From Pigmentiphaga sp. H8 (GTDB taxonomy: Bacteria; Pseudomonadota; Gammaproteobacteria; Burkholderiales; Burkholderiaceae_B): a stretch of DNA of 64,000 nt. The position numbers and the translations under genes were made by a program. Below the pieces are notes generated by a model. It was not told the DNA's origin and searched no databases. It worked only from the letters and a program-made list of their open reading frames with translations. This document shows, piece after piece, positions 8,342 through 15,819 of the stretch. Position 1 is the stretch's first letter; the number at the start of each line of letters is the position of its first letter. Location of the stretch: assembly GCF_003854895.1 (NCBI RefSeq), contig NZ_CP033966.1, positions 1,550,001 through 1,614,000 on the forward strand, given 5' to 3'.

Positions 8342-9850
8342 TCAGACCAGGGACAGCAGGTATTGCGTCAGCAGCGGAACGGGGCGGCCGGTGGCGCCCT
8401 TGTCCTTGCCGCTGCGCCAGGCCGTGCCGGCGATGTCCAGGTGCGCCCAGCGGTAGCCCTTGGCGTAGCGCGACAGGAAGCACGCGGCGGTGACGGCGCC
8501 GGCCGGCGGGCCGCCGATGTTGGCCATGTCGGCGAAGTTGGACTTGAGCTGTTCCTGGTAGTCGTCGTCCAGCGGGAGGCGCCACACCGGGTCCAGCGCC
8601 TGGCGCGACAGGCTGGTCAGGGTGTCGGCCAGCGCGTCGTCGTGGGTGAAGAGGCCGGTGTTGATGTGGCCCAGCGCCGTGACGCAGGCGCCGGTCAGCG
8701 TGGCGATGTCGATGACGGTGGAGGGCTTGAAGCGTTCCACGTAGGTCAGGGCGTCGCACAGGATCAGCCGGCCCTCGGCGTCGGTGTTCAGGATCTCGAC
8801 CGTCTGGCCGGACATGGTGGTGACCACGTCGCCCGGCTTGTTGGCGCGGCCGCTGGGCAGGTTCTCGCATGCGGGCACGACGCCGATCACGTCCAGCGGC
8901 AGGCCCAGCTCGGCCACGGTGCGCAGCGTGCCGAACACGCTGGCAGCGCCGCACATGTCGTATTTCATTTCGTCCATGCCGGCGGCCGGCTTGAGCGAGA
9001 TGCCGCCCGCATCGAACGTGATGCCCTTGCCGACCAGCACGACCGGGCCGTTGGCGCCCGCCTTGCCGCGCCCCGCGGGTTTCTGCCTGGCGCCTTCGTA
9101 GCGCAGCACGATGAACTTCGGCGGTTCGTAGGATCCGCGCGCCACCGACAGGAAGGAGCCCATCTTCAGCGCCTCGATCTGCTTGCGGTCCAGCACCTCG
9201 ATCTTGAGCTTGTGCGACTTGCCCAGCTTCTTGGCGGTCTCGCCCAGGTAGGTGGGGGTGCAGACGTTGCCGGGCAGGTTGCCCAGGTCGCGCGCGAGCG
9301 ACATGCCGTTGGCGATGGCGCTGCCTTCGCGCAGGCCGGCCTCGGCCTCCTTGGCCTCGGACCGCTCGACCGCGAGGACCAGGCGCGCCAGCTTGGGGCG
9401 GCTGACGGCGTCGCGCTTGCCGAAGGTGGCGTCGAAGCGGTAGGTGACGTCGCCCGCCGCGATCGCGGCCAGCCGCGCGCGGGTGCGGACGTCGGCCGAC
9501 TGCATGGGAACGGCGGCCAGCGCCGACACGGTCTCGGTCACGCCCAGCGCCGCGACGGCGGCGAGCGCGGCGCGATGGGCGGCGGCCAGCGCCTTGGGCG
9601 ACAAGGCCTCCTGCGAGCCCAGTCCGGCCAGCACGACCCGCTGGGCCGCCACGCCGGGCAGGGACCTCAGCACCAGCGTTTCGCCCGTCTTGCCCTTGAA
9701 GTCGGCCTTGACGGCGGCGCGCACCGCGCCCTTGGCCGCCCGATCGACGGCATCGGCCGCCTGCGTCAGCACGCCGTCGGCATGCACGCCGACCACCAGC
9801 GCGGCGGTCTTGATTTTCTCGGGGGCGGAGGTCTGTGTGCTAAAGTCCAT
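8342..9850 (-). CDS. pepA: Cytosol leucyl aminopeptidase (M17)
   Basis: 502-residue metallo-aminopeptidase that trims N-terminal residues from peptides; in Escherichia coli the same protein also binds DNA in cer recombination and carAB control. The catalytic C-terminal domain shows VGKGITFDAGGISLKP, the MKYDMCGAASVFG segment and the signature NTDAEGRLILCDAL carrying two-metal-site ligands and the catalytic Arg. The N-terminal regulatory domain occupies about residues 1-165. It is divergent from lptF across a 76-bp gap, as in E. coli. Confidence 0.95.
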   Translation of the reverse strand: MDFSTQTSAPEKIKTAALVVGVHADGVLTQAADAVDRAAKGAVRAAVKADFKGKTGETLVLRSLPGVAAQRVVLAGLGSQEALSPKALAAAHRAALAAVAALGVTETVSALAAVPMQSADVRTRARLAAIAAGDVTYRFDATFGKRDAVSRPKLARLVLAVERSEAKEAEAGLREGSAIANGMSLARDLGNLPGNVCTPTYLGETAKKLGKSHKLKIEVLDRKQIEALKMGSFLSVARGSYEPPKFIVLRYEGARQKPAGRGKAGANGPVVLVGKGITFDAGGISLKPAAGMDEMKYDMCGAASVFGTLRTVAELGLPLDVIGVVPACENLPSGRANKPGDVVTTMSGQTVEILNTDAEGRLILCDALTYVERFKPSTVIDIATLTGACVTALGHINTGLFTHDDALADTLTSLSRQALDPVWRLPLDDDYQEQLKSNFADMANIGGPPAGAVTAACFLSRYAKGYRWAHLDIAGTAWRSGKDKGATGRPVPLLTQYLLSLV

Positions 9851-9926
9851 GCGCGATTCTTCCTGTATGTAGTCGCGAGATTGTCAATTATCCCGCAGAT
9901 GCGGGCCCCTCGCACAGGCCAGTACC

Positions 9927-11006
9927 GTGTCCCTGTTCCAGCGCTCCGTCAAAGACGAACTGACCAGCCATGCCAGCGTCGTATTTTCCACGCTCGTGGT
10001 CGTGTGGATCAGCGTGCTGCTGGTGCGCCTGCTGGGCGAAGCGGCGGCCGGCCGCATCGGCGCCGACGTGGTCACGGGCATCGCCGCGTTCTCGTCCATC
10101 AACGCCCTACCCACCATCATCGCGGTCTCGGTGTTCATCGCCGTGCTGACCACGGTCACCCGTAATTACCGCGAATCCGAGATGGTGGTCTGGTTCTCCA
10201 GCGGCCTGAGCCTGGCCGATTGGTTCAAGCCGATTCTCCGCTTCGCCATCCCGTCGGCGGTGCTGATCGCGACGCTGACCCTGGCGGCCTCGCCCTGGGC
10301 CCAGAAACAGATCGCCGAGTACCGCCAGCGCTACGAACAGCGTTCCGACGTCTCCAAGGTCGCGCCGGGCCAGTTCCTCGAGTCCAGCGGGATCGACCGC
10401 GTGTTCTACGTGGAGTCCGCCAACGACGCCGTGGACCGGGTCAACAATGTGTTCGCGCGCTGGATAGAGAACGGCCGGCTGAACGTGCTGGTGTCGGGCG
10501 GGGGCATGCTCGAGGACCAGCCCAACGGCGACCGCTTCATGGTCCTGGAGTCCGGCCATCGCTACGAGTTCGTGCCGGGCACCCCGCAGTTCCGGCTGAT
10601 GAGCTTCGAGAAATACGGCGTGCGTATGGAAAGCAAGGGGCCGCCTTCCTCGGACGACCTGTCCACCAAGGCGCGCTCGACCATGCAGTTGCTGCGCGAG
10701 GGCGGGCAGGGCGCCGCCGGCGAATTGCTGTGGCGCGTCAGCATGCCGCTGCTGGCCATCAACCTGGCGCTGCTGGCCATTCCGCTGGGCGCGGTGAACC
10801 CGCGGCTGGGCCGCTCGGGCGACGTCGTGATCGCGCTGCTGGTGGCCCTGTTCTACCTGAACATGGTCAACCTGGCCAAGGCCTGGGTGAACAACGGCAG
10901 GGTGGACTTCTTCGTCGCCCTGGTGGGCCTGCACGGCGCCGTTGCCGCGCTGACGGCGCTCCTGATGTATTTCCGTCTCAGGGTGAGGGCGCCGAAACGG
11001 TCCTAG
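9927..11006 (+). CDS. lptF: LPS export ABC transporter permease LptF
   Basis: 359-residue inner-membrane permease that, with LptG and the ATPase LptB, extracts lipopolysaccharide from the inner membrane. Three N-terminal membrane segments (about residues 15-115), a periplasmic beta-jellyroll (about 130-260) and three C-terminal segments match the family; the LptF-like cytoplasmic coupling region RNYRESEMVVWFSSG is present. The start is GTG. lptG, adjacent in E. coli, is not here; the next gene is cysB. Confidence 0.93.
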   Translation: MSLFQRSVKDELTSHASVVFSTLVVVWISVLLVRLLGEAAAGRIGADVVTGIAAFSSINALPTIIAVSVFIAVLTTVTRNYRESEMVVWFSSGLSLADWFKPILRFAIPSAVLIATLTLAASPWAQKQIAEYRQRYEQRSDVSKVAPGQFLESSGIDRVFYVESANDAVDRVNNVFARWIENGRLNVLVSGGGMLEDQPNGDRFMVLESGHRYEFVPGTPQFRLMSFEKYGVRMESKGPPSSDDLSTKARSTMQLLREGGQGAAGELLWRVSMPLLAINLALLAIPLGAVNPRLGRSGDVVIALLVALFYLNMVNLAKAWVNNGRVDFFVALVGLHGAVAALTALLMYFRLRVRAPKRS

Positions 11007-11044
11007 AGCAGGGCCCGGCATGGCGGCAGTGCGGCCGCCATGCT

Positions 11045-11105
11045 GCGAAATCCGACTATGCTAATTACTAAATATAATAAATAGCTTGTCGTATATTACA
11101 TTATG
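11045..11105 (+). promoter_or_regulatory. AT-rich cysB upstream region
   Basis: About 60 bases of strikingly AT-rich sequence (ctaattactaaatataata and following) in an otherwise GC-rich context, ending 62 bp before cysB. This is the expected place for the promoter and for autoregulatory CysB sites; exact -35/-10 elements were not assigned. Confidence 0.4.
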
Positions 11106-11166
11106 ATCTATGGGTTGCCACGACCCTACGTCCGGGTTGGATGGCAGATCCATAGTGAACCGCACC

Positions 11167-12114
11167 ATGAACCTGCAGCAATTCAAATTCGTCCGGGAAA
11201 CCGTGCGCCGCGACTTCAACCTGACCGAAGCCGCGAGAATGCTCTACACGTCCCAGCCGGGGGTGTCCAAGGCCATCATCGAACTGGAAGACGAACTCGG
11301 CGTGAAGATCTTCGAGCGCCACGGCAAGCGCATCAAGGGCCTGACCAAGCCCGGCCTGGCCGTTTCGCAGATCGTCGACCGCATCATGCGCGAGGTCGAC
11401 AACCTCAAGAAGGTCAGCGATGAATACGCCCGGCGAGACGAGGGCGGCCTGACCATCGCCTGCACGCACACCCAGGCCCGCTACGCCCTGCCGCAGGTCA
11501 TTCCCGCCTTCCGCAAGCTGTTTCCCAAGGTCCACCTGTCGCTGATCCAGGGCAGCCCGGGCCAGTTGGCCGACATGGTGCTGAACGAGCAGGCCGACCT
11601 GGCGGTCGCGACCGAGGCGCTGGCGCTGACGCCCGGCATGGTCACGCTGCCCTGCTATACCTGGGAGCACGTGGTGGTGGTCACCCCTGACCACCCCCTG
11701 GCCCAGCTGACGTCGTCCCAGGCCAAGAAACTGACGCTGGAGCAGCTCGCGCAGTATCCCGTCATCACCTATGACCGCGCTTTCGCCGGCCGCAGCGCGA
11801 TCGACCAGGCCTTCGGTTCGCAGGACGTCCATCCGGACTTCGTGCTCGAGGCCATCGACGCCGACGTCATCAAGACCTACGTGGAACTGGGGCTGGGGAT
11901 AGGGATCATCGCCGGAGTCGCCTACGACCCCAGGCGCGATACCGGACTGGTGGGGCTTCCCGTGGGGCGGCTGTTCGGCATGCATACCAGCCGCATAGGC
12001 GTGAAGTCCGGCACCTTCCTTCGGGACTACGTCTACACCTTCGTCGAATTGCTGGCGCCCAGCCTGACGCGCGAGGTGGTCCAGAATGCGATCAAGCCCT
12101 CGGACCAGGCCTGA
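11167..12114 (+). CDS. cysB: CysB-family LysR-type regulator
   Basis: 315-residue transcription factor that activates sulfate assimilation genes with N-acetylserine as inducer. The start MNLQQFKFVRETVRRDFNLTEAA is characteristic of CysB, with the winged helix-turn-helix at about residues 15-40 (LTEAARMLYTSQPGVSKAI) and FERHGKRIKGLTKPG following. The effector domain runs to about 300 with the TYDRAFAGRSAID ligand region. The frame extends 19 codons upstream, but this start gives the family N-terminus and length. It stands alone after lptF. Confidence 0.93.
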   Translation: MNLQQFKFVRETVRRDFNLTEAARMLYTSQPGVSKAIIELEDELGVKIFERHGKRIKGLTKPGLAVSQIVDRIMREVDNLKKVSDEYARRDEGGLTIACTHTQARYALPQVIPAFRKLFPKVHLSLIQGSPGQLADMVLNEQADLAVATEALALTPGMVTLPCYTWEHVVVVTPDHPLAQLTSSQAKKLTLEQLAQYPVITYDRAFAGRSAIDQAFGSQDVHPDFVLEAIDADVIKTYVELGLGIGIIAGVAYDPRRDTGLVGLPVGRLFGMHTSRIGVKSGTFLRDYVYTFVELLAPSLTREVVQNAIKPSDQA

Positions 12115-12160
12115 CAGAGTTTTCCTATCTCCGACGCGATGTCGATCAGCTTAATCAAAT

Positions 12161-12179
12161 GAGAATTCATATCATTCTT
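12161..12179 (+). promoter_or_regulatory. Possible Fur box 1
   Basis: GAGAATTCATATCATTCTT partly fits the three-hexamer Fur consensus GATAAT-GATAAT-C-ATTATC, 62 bp before the DUF2325 gene start. Weaker than box 2. Confidence 0.4.
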
Positions 12180-12193
12180 GTTGACTCTATAAC

Positions 12194-12212
12194 GAGAATG
12201 ATTATCATTTGT
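12194..12212 (+). promoter_or_regulatory. Fur box 2
   Basis: GAGAATGATTATCATTTGT matches 14 of 19 positions of the Fur consensus by eye, with the central GATTAT-C-ATT nearly ideal. It lies 29 bp upstream of the chosen DUF2325 start, so the gene is likely iron-repressed. Confidence 0.65.
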
Positions 12213-12241
12213 CGAAAGCAATCGACATCACGGAGATCGTC

Positions 12242-12628
12242 ATGGCAGTCAGCGCAGTCGTGGTCGGGGCCGACCGGCTAGGCAACATCCCGGACCTGCT
12301 CAAGGGCCACAACATCGCCATCACCCACCACATCAGCGGGCGTGATCCGGCGCACCAGAAGAAGACGCTGCAACTGCCGTCGGGCACGGAGTTGCTGATC
12401 CTGTTGACGGATTTCCTGGGCCACAACGTGATGAAGGCCTTCCGCCAGGCCGCCCAGCGCTCGGGCATACAGGTGGTGGCCTGCCGCCGATCGGTGTGTT
12501 CGATGCAGCAGGCGCTCGAGAACTGTGGGTTGTGCGGCGCGGAGGCGGGCGCGCCGTGCGCGCGCATCGCGCAGGAAGAGGTCAGCGTGAAGCTGATTCC
12601 GAGGAGGCCAGCCGGCGGGCGCCGTTGA
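12242..12628 (+). CDS. DUF2325 domain protein, Fur-box preceded
   Basis: 128-residue cytoplasmic protein. The segment AVVVGADRLGNIPDLLKGHN...FLGHNVMKAFRQAAQRSGIQVVACRRS is the DUF2325 core, a Rossmann-like fold of unknown role. The C-terminal part is cysteine-rich (Cys at CRRSVCSM, NCGLCG and APC), suggesting metal, cluster or heme contact, but no known site is formed. ATG 12242 is chosen because GGAG lies six bases upstream; the TTG at 12209 falls inside a Fur box. The 3' end overlaps the convergent NlpC/P60 gene by 47 bp. Confidence 0.85.
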   Translation: MAVSAVVVGADRLGNIPDLLKGHNIAITHHISGRDPAHQKKTLQLPSGTELLILLTDFLGHNVMKAFRQAAQRSGIQVVACRRSVCSMQQALENCGLCGAEAGAPCARIAQEEVSVKLIPRRPAGGRR

Positions 12629-13310
12629 ATCGCTTCTTCCAGTAGGCGATGTCCATGCTTTCGACCCGCACGACCCCTCCCGACGAGGGGGAATGCACGA
12701 AGCGGCCGTCGCCCAGATAGATGCCCACGTGCGAGAACTTGCGGCGCAGGGTGTTGTAGAACACCAAATCGCCGGGTTGCAGGTCGCCGATGTCGATGGG
12801 GTCGCCCACCCGGCTGATTTCCTCGGCGCGGCGCGGCAGTTGCAGGCCCAGGACTTCGCGGCTGACGTAGGTCACCAGCCCGCTGCAATCGAAACCGGCC
12901 TCGGGCGACGAGCCGCCCAGGCGGTAGCGTACGCCCAGGTAGTTCAAGGCGTAGGCCGCCAGTTCGGCCTGGCCGCCCACGCCGGCGTCTGCCTTGTCGT
13001 CCTGCCATTGGCCCGACAGGATCTTTTCCGGATCCGGGGACTCACGGGACGGCAGGGAGGAAATGCTGTCTTTCCAGGACGGGATTGGATGGCTGGGAAG
13101 GCTGTAGCGCGCCACGCGCTTGGCGGGCGTGTCGACAGCGGCCGAGGAACCGTTCTGGGAGGGGGAGGGCGATTGCGTGGCGCACCCGGCCAGCACCGCG
13201 GATCCCACCAGCATGGCCAGCTTCCCGCCCGCTTTCCGGACCTTCGCCCCGCCGGCCGGGAATGGCGGCCGGGATGCAGGGAGGCGGAAGTGAAAGCGAG
13301 CCTTTTTCAT
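12582..13310 (-). CDS. NlpC/P60 family lipoprotein (C40 peptidase)
   Basis: 242-residue outer-membrane-type lipoprotein that probably cleaves D-gamma-glutamyl-diaminopimelate bonds in peptidoglycan stems. A basic N-terminus precedes a hydrophobic stretch ending in the lipobox SAVLAGC. The catalytic C40 domain is at about residues 115-235: nucleophile Cys in GFDCSGLVTY, His in FSHVGIYLGDGRFVH and a third polar residue after it. Between them is a low-complexity linker. The start MKKARF is one of several possible; the lipobox is retained with a GTG start closer to it. It resembles E. coli Spr/MepS. Confidence 0.88.
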   Translation of the reverse strand: MKKARFHFRLPASRPPFPAGGAKVRKAGGKLAMLVGSAVLAGCATQSPSPSQNGSSAAVDTPAKRVARYSLPSHPIPSWKDSISSLPSRESPDPEKILSGQWQDDKADAGVGGQAELAAYALNYLGVRYRLGGSSPEAGFDCSGLVTYVSREVLGLQLPRRAEEISRVGDPIDIGDLQPGDLVFYNTLRRKFSHVGIYLGDGRFVHSPSSGGVVRVESMDIAYWKKRFNGARRLASSESASR

Positions 13311-13467
13311 TCGTATAGGGGGATGCTGGGCACAAGATGATACAAAAGTGGCGCTAAGATACCTCTTTGACGGCGCCCAGGTCAATGCACTTGTGCGTGC
13401 AAAGCTATAAATCCAGCATGGGGACGCCCTACAATCCCCGTTTTTCCCCCAACGAGGATTCCGCTCC

Positions 13468-13875
13468 ATGAAGACCAAGCACGTCCTGACCGCCGACGAC
13501 GTCAAGAAGATCCTGGCCGCCGCCGAAGCCGAGGCGCTCGCCAACAAGTGGGCCGTTTCCATCGCCGTGGTCGACGACGGCGGCCACCTGCTGGGCCTGC
13601 TGCGCCTGGACGGCGCGCCCGCCATCTCGGCCCACATCGCCCCTTCCAAGGCCCATACCGCTGCGCTGGGCCGCCGTGAATCCAAGGTCTACGAAGACGT
13701 CGTCAACAACGGCCGTACCTCGTTCCTGTCCGTGCCCACCATCCATGGCATGCTGGAAGGCGGCGTACCGGTCGTGGTCGAGGGCGAGACCATCGCCGCG
13801 GTTGGCGTATCCGGCGTGAAATCCAACGAAGACGCGCAGATCGCCCGCGCGGGCATCGCGGCGCTCGGCGTTTAA
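13468..13875 (+). CDS. GlcG/HbpS family protein (DUF336)
   Basis: 135-residue protein of the GlcG/HbpS (DUF336) family, small alpha/beta proteins, some of which bind heme or corrinoids and others of which sit in glycolate or diol operons. Family features are VSIAVVDDGGHLLGLLRLDGAP, the SKAHTAALGRRES segment and the C-terminal GVSGVKSNEDAQIARAGIAAL. No signal peptide, so it is cytoplasmic here. RBS GAGG lies before the ATG. It stands as a single gene between an NlpC/P60 gene and an MFS transporter, giving no pathway clue. Confidence 0.85.
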   Translation: MKTKHVLTADDVKKILAAAEAEALANKWAVSIAVVDDGGHLLGLLRLDGAPAISAHIAPSKAHTAALGRRESKVYEDVVNNGRTSFLSVPTIHGMLEGGVPVVVEGETIAAVGVSGVKSNEDAQIARAGIAALGV

Positions 13876-13913
13876 GCGCGCCAGCCGGATTGGCAGCCGT
13901 GTCCGGGCCGTCC

Positions 13914-15224
13914 ATGCGCGGCGCCCTGAATCCGGGCGTACGCCGGCGCGAAGTCTTCGCCTGGGCATTTTATGATTTCGCCAACTCCGGCTATACGACG
14001 GTCGTCCTGACGGCCGTCTTCAACGCCTATTTCGTCGGCGTGGTGGCGGGCAATGCCCACTGGGCCACGCTGGCGTGGACGGCGACCCTGTCGCTGTCCT
14101 ACCTGATCGTGATGCTGGCCATGCCGGGCCTGGGCGCCTGGGCCGATGCCCAGGCCGCCAAGAAACGGCTGCTGGCGGCCAGCACCGTGGGCTGCGTGGC
14201 GGCCACGGCGGCGCTGGCGCTTGCCGGGCCGGGCGGCTTCTGGATCGCGGTACCCGCGATCATCATCTCCAACGTCTGCTACAGCGTTGGTGAATCGGTC
14301 ATTGCCGCCTTCCTGCCCGAACTCGCCCGGCCTCAGTACCTGGGCCGCGTATCCGGCTGGGGGTGGAGCTTCGGCTACGTGGGCGGCATGCTGACCCTGG
14401 GGTTGTCGCTGGCGGTCGTGATCGCGGCGCGGGCCGCGGGCCGGCCCGCCACCGACTTCGTGCCCTGGACCATGCTGGTCACCGCCGCGGTCTTCGCCGC
14501 CGCCGCCGTGCCGGTCTTCCTGTTCCTGCGCGAGCGCGCCCAGCCCGCCCGCGCACATGGCGAGCGGCCCGGCTTCACGCAGGTCATGCGCCAGCTCGCG
14601 GCCTCGTGGCGCGACTCGCGGGCCTTTCCCGATTTTCGCCGGCTGCTGATCTGCGGTGTCTTCTACCAGGCCGGCATCGCCGTCGTCATCACGCTGGCCG
14701 CCGTCTACGCCGAGCAGGTCATGCAATTCGGCCAGACCCAGATCATGACGCTGGTGTTCCTGGTCAACATCGCGGCCGCGGCCGGCGCCTTCGTCTTTGG
14801 TTTCGTCGAGGACCGCATCGGCCACCAGCGGGCCTTGGCCGCCACGCTGCTGGGCTGGATCGCGATGGTGCTGATTGCCTTTTTCGCCACCAGCCAGGGC
14901 GGCTTCTGGGTGGCCGCGACCATCGCGGGCCTGTGCATGGGGTCGAGCCAGAGCGCGGGGCGGGCGATGACCGGCGCCCTGGCCCCGGCCTCCCGCCTGG
15001 CCGAGTTCTTCGCGCTCTGGACCTTCGCCACCCGGCTCGCGTCCATCATCGGCCCGTTGACCTACGGCCTCGTGACCTGGGCCACCCAGGGCAACCACCG
15101 CCTGGGCATCCTGTCCACCGGACTGTTCTTCGTGATCGGGTTGGCGGTGCTGCGGCACGTCGACATGGCCCGCGGCGTGAGGCGGGGCCACGAGGCCGAA
15201 GGGCTCACGCCTTCAGGTAGTTGA
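13914..15224 (+). CDS. MFS transporter, UMF1/Atg22-like family
   Basis: Inner-membrane carrier of about 436 residues with 12 predicted membrane segments. The N-terminal VFAWAFYDFANSGYTTVVLTAVFNAYF is diagnostic for the UMF1/Atg22-like branch, whose yeast member exports amino acids from the vacuole; bacterial substrates are largely unknown. The ATG at 13914 is used; GTG 13899 and TTG 13890 in the same frame are alternatives, none with a strong RBS. It begins 38 bp after the GlcG/HbpS-like gene and its last 20 bp overlap the convergent coiled-coil gene. Confidence 0.87.
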   Translation: MRGALNPGVRRREVFAWAFYDFANSGYTTVVLTAVFNAYFVGVVAGNAHWATLAWTATLSLSYLIVMLAMPGLGAWADAQAAKKRLLAASTVGCVAATAALALAGPGGFWIAVPAIIISNVCYSVGESVIAAFLPELARPQYLGRVSGWGWSFGYVGGMLTLGLSLAVVIAARAAGRPATDFVPWTMLVTAAVFAAAAVPVFLFLRERAQPARAHGERPGFTQVMRQLAASWRDSRAFPDFRRLLICGVFYQAGIAVVITLAAVYAEQVMQFGQTQIMTLVFLVNIAAAAGAFVFGFVEDRIGHQRALAATLLGWIAMVLIAFFATSQGGFWVAATIAGLCMGSSQSAGRAMTGALAPASRLAEFFALWTFATRLASIIGPLTYGLVTWATQGNHRLGILSTGLFFVIGLAVLRHVDMARGVRRGHEAEGLTPSGS

Positions 15225-15516
15225 GCAGGCCGAGCACCAGTGCGGTCGCCGGCACCGCCGAGGCGGCATACCACTTGACGTAACCGATTTCGCGCCCGAC
15301 CGAATCGATCTTGGTGTCGAGCCGGCTTTCCATGGCGCGCATTTCGCCGCGCAGGGTTTCTAGGTTTGCTTCCACTTTGCGGTCGAGAGCATGTATGTCC
15401 CGCTGCAGGCTCTCGATATCCCGCCGCATACCTTCCTGCCCATAGTCGATTTTCGCATCCATAGCGGAGTCCATCGCGAGCACGACGGCCTTGGCGCGAT
15501 CTTCAGATACGCCCAC
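15205..15516 (-). CDS. Small coiled-coil protein with C-terminal membrane anchor
   Basis: 103 residues starting at GTG. Residues about 25-75 form a continuous heptad-type coiled coil (MRRDIESLQRDIHALDRKVE and onward), followed by one C-terminal hydrophobic segment (WYAASAVPATALVLGLLNYL), as in a tail-anchored protein. It looks like the CCDC90/DUF1640-like small proteins common in Proteobacteria. The 3' end overlaps the convergent MFS gene by 20 bp, and a repeat element lies in its upstream region. Function unknown. Confidence 0.65.
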   Translation of the reverse strand: MGVSEDRAKAVVLAMDSAMDAKIDYGQEGMRRDIESLQRDIHALDRKVEANLETLRGEMRAMESRLDTKIDSVGREIGYVKWYAASAVPATALVLGLLNYLKA

Positions 15517-15534
15517 GGCTGTCGGGGAATTCCA

Positions 15535-15620
15535 CCCCCTACCCGCTTACGCGGGCCCCCTCAAGGGGGCGAAACCAGCGGACTGGCAAAGCCAGATCCG
15601 CGGTTTCCTGGGGGAGGGGG
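15535..15620. repeat. Intergenic repeat, copy A
   Basis: Begins CCCCCTACCCGCTTACGCGGG, then CCCCCTCAAGGGGGCG, then a hairpin around GACTGGCAAAGCCAGATC, and ends in CCTGGGGGAGGGGG. It is an inverted, diverged copy of the element at 15702-15819 with the same order of modules. The look is of a dispersed intergenic repeat of Burkholderiales; copy number cannot be judged from one window. Confidence 0.7.
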
Positions 15621-15701
15621 CGACATTTGTGAAATGCTACACCGTTGCTACCGCTGGCAGCCAGTGAAGCCCCGTTGCCGCAACCCAAGACAACGCTACC
15701 A

Positions 15702-15819
15702 GACCCAGGATGCGGTGGATCCGGCTTTGCCGGTCCACCCGCATCGCCCCCTTGAGGGGGCGCCCGAAGGGCGTAGGGGGTGGGCTTCCCTTGCGCGCGT
15801 AAGCGCGTAGGGGGGTCAA
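15702..15819. repeat. Intergenic repeat, copy B (inverted relative to A)
   Basis: Read on the minus strand it shows the same modules as copy A: CCCCCCTACGCGCTTACGCG, an extra CCCCCTACGCCCTTCGGGCG block, CCCCCTCAAGGGGGCG, and the GGACCGGCAAAGCCGGATCC hairpin. It touches the fumarase stop codon: the TGA is followed directly by the C-run of the repeat. The 80 bases between the copies show nothing recognisable. Confidence 0.7.

Noticed and set aside
7427..10165. Long plus-strand open frame opposite holC and pepA
   Set aside because: Composition (Val/Gly/Arg/His-rich) is that of an antisense shadow; pepA and holC are unequivocal.
15535..15819. Repeat pair as an insertion sequence or CRISPR
   Set aside because: No transposase frame, no regular spacing of direct repeats; the copies are inverted and GC-rich.
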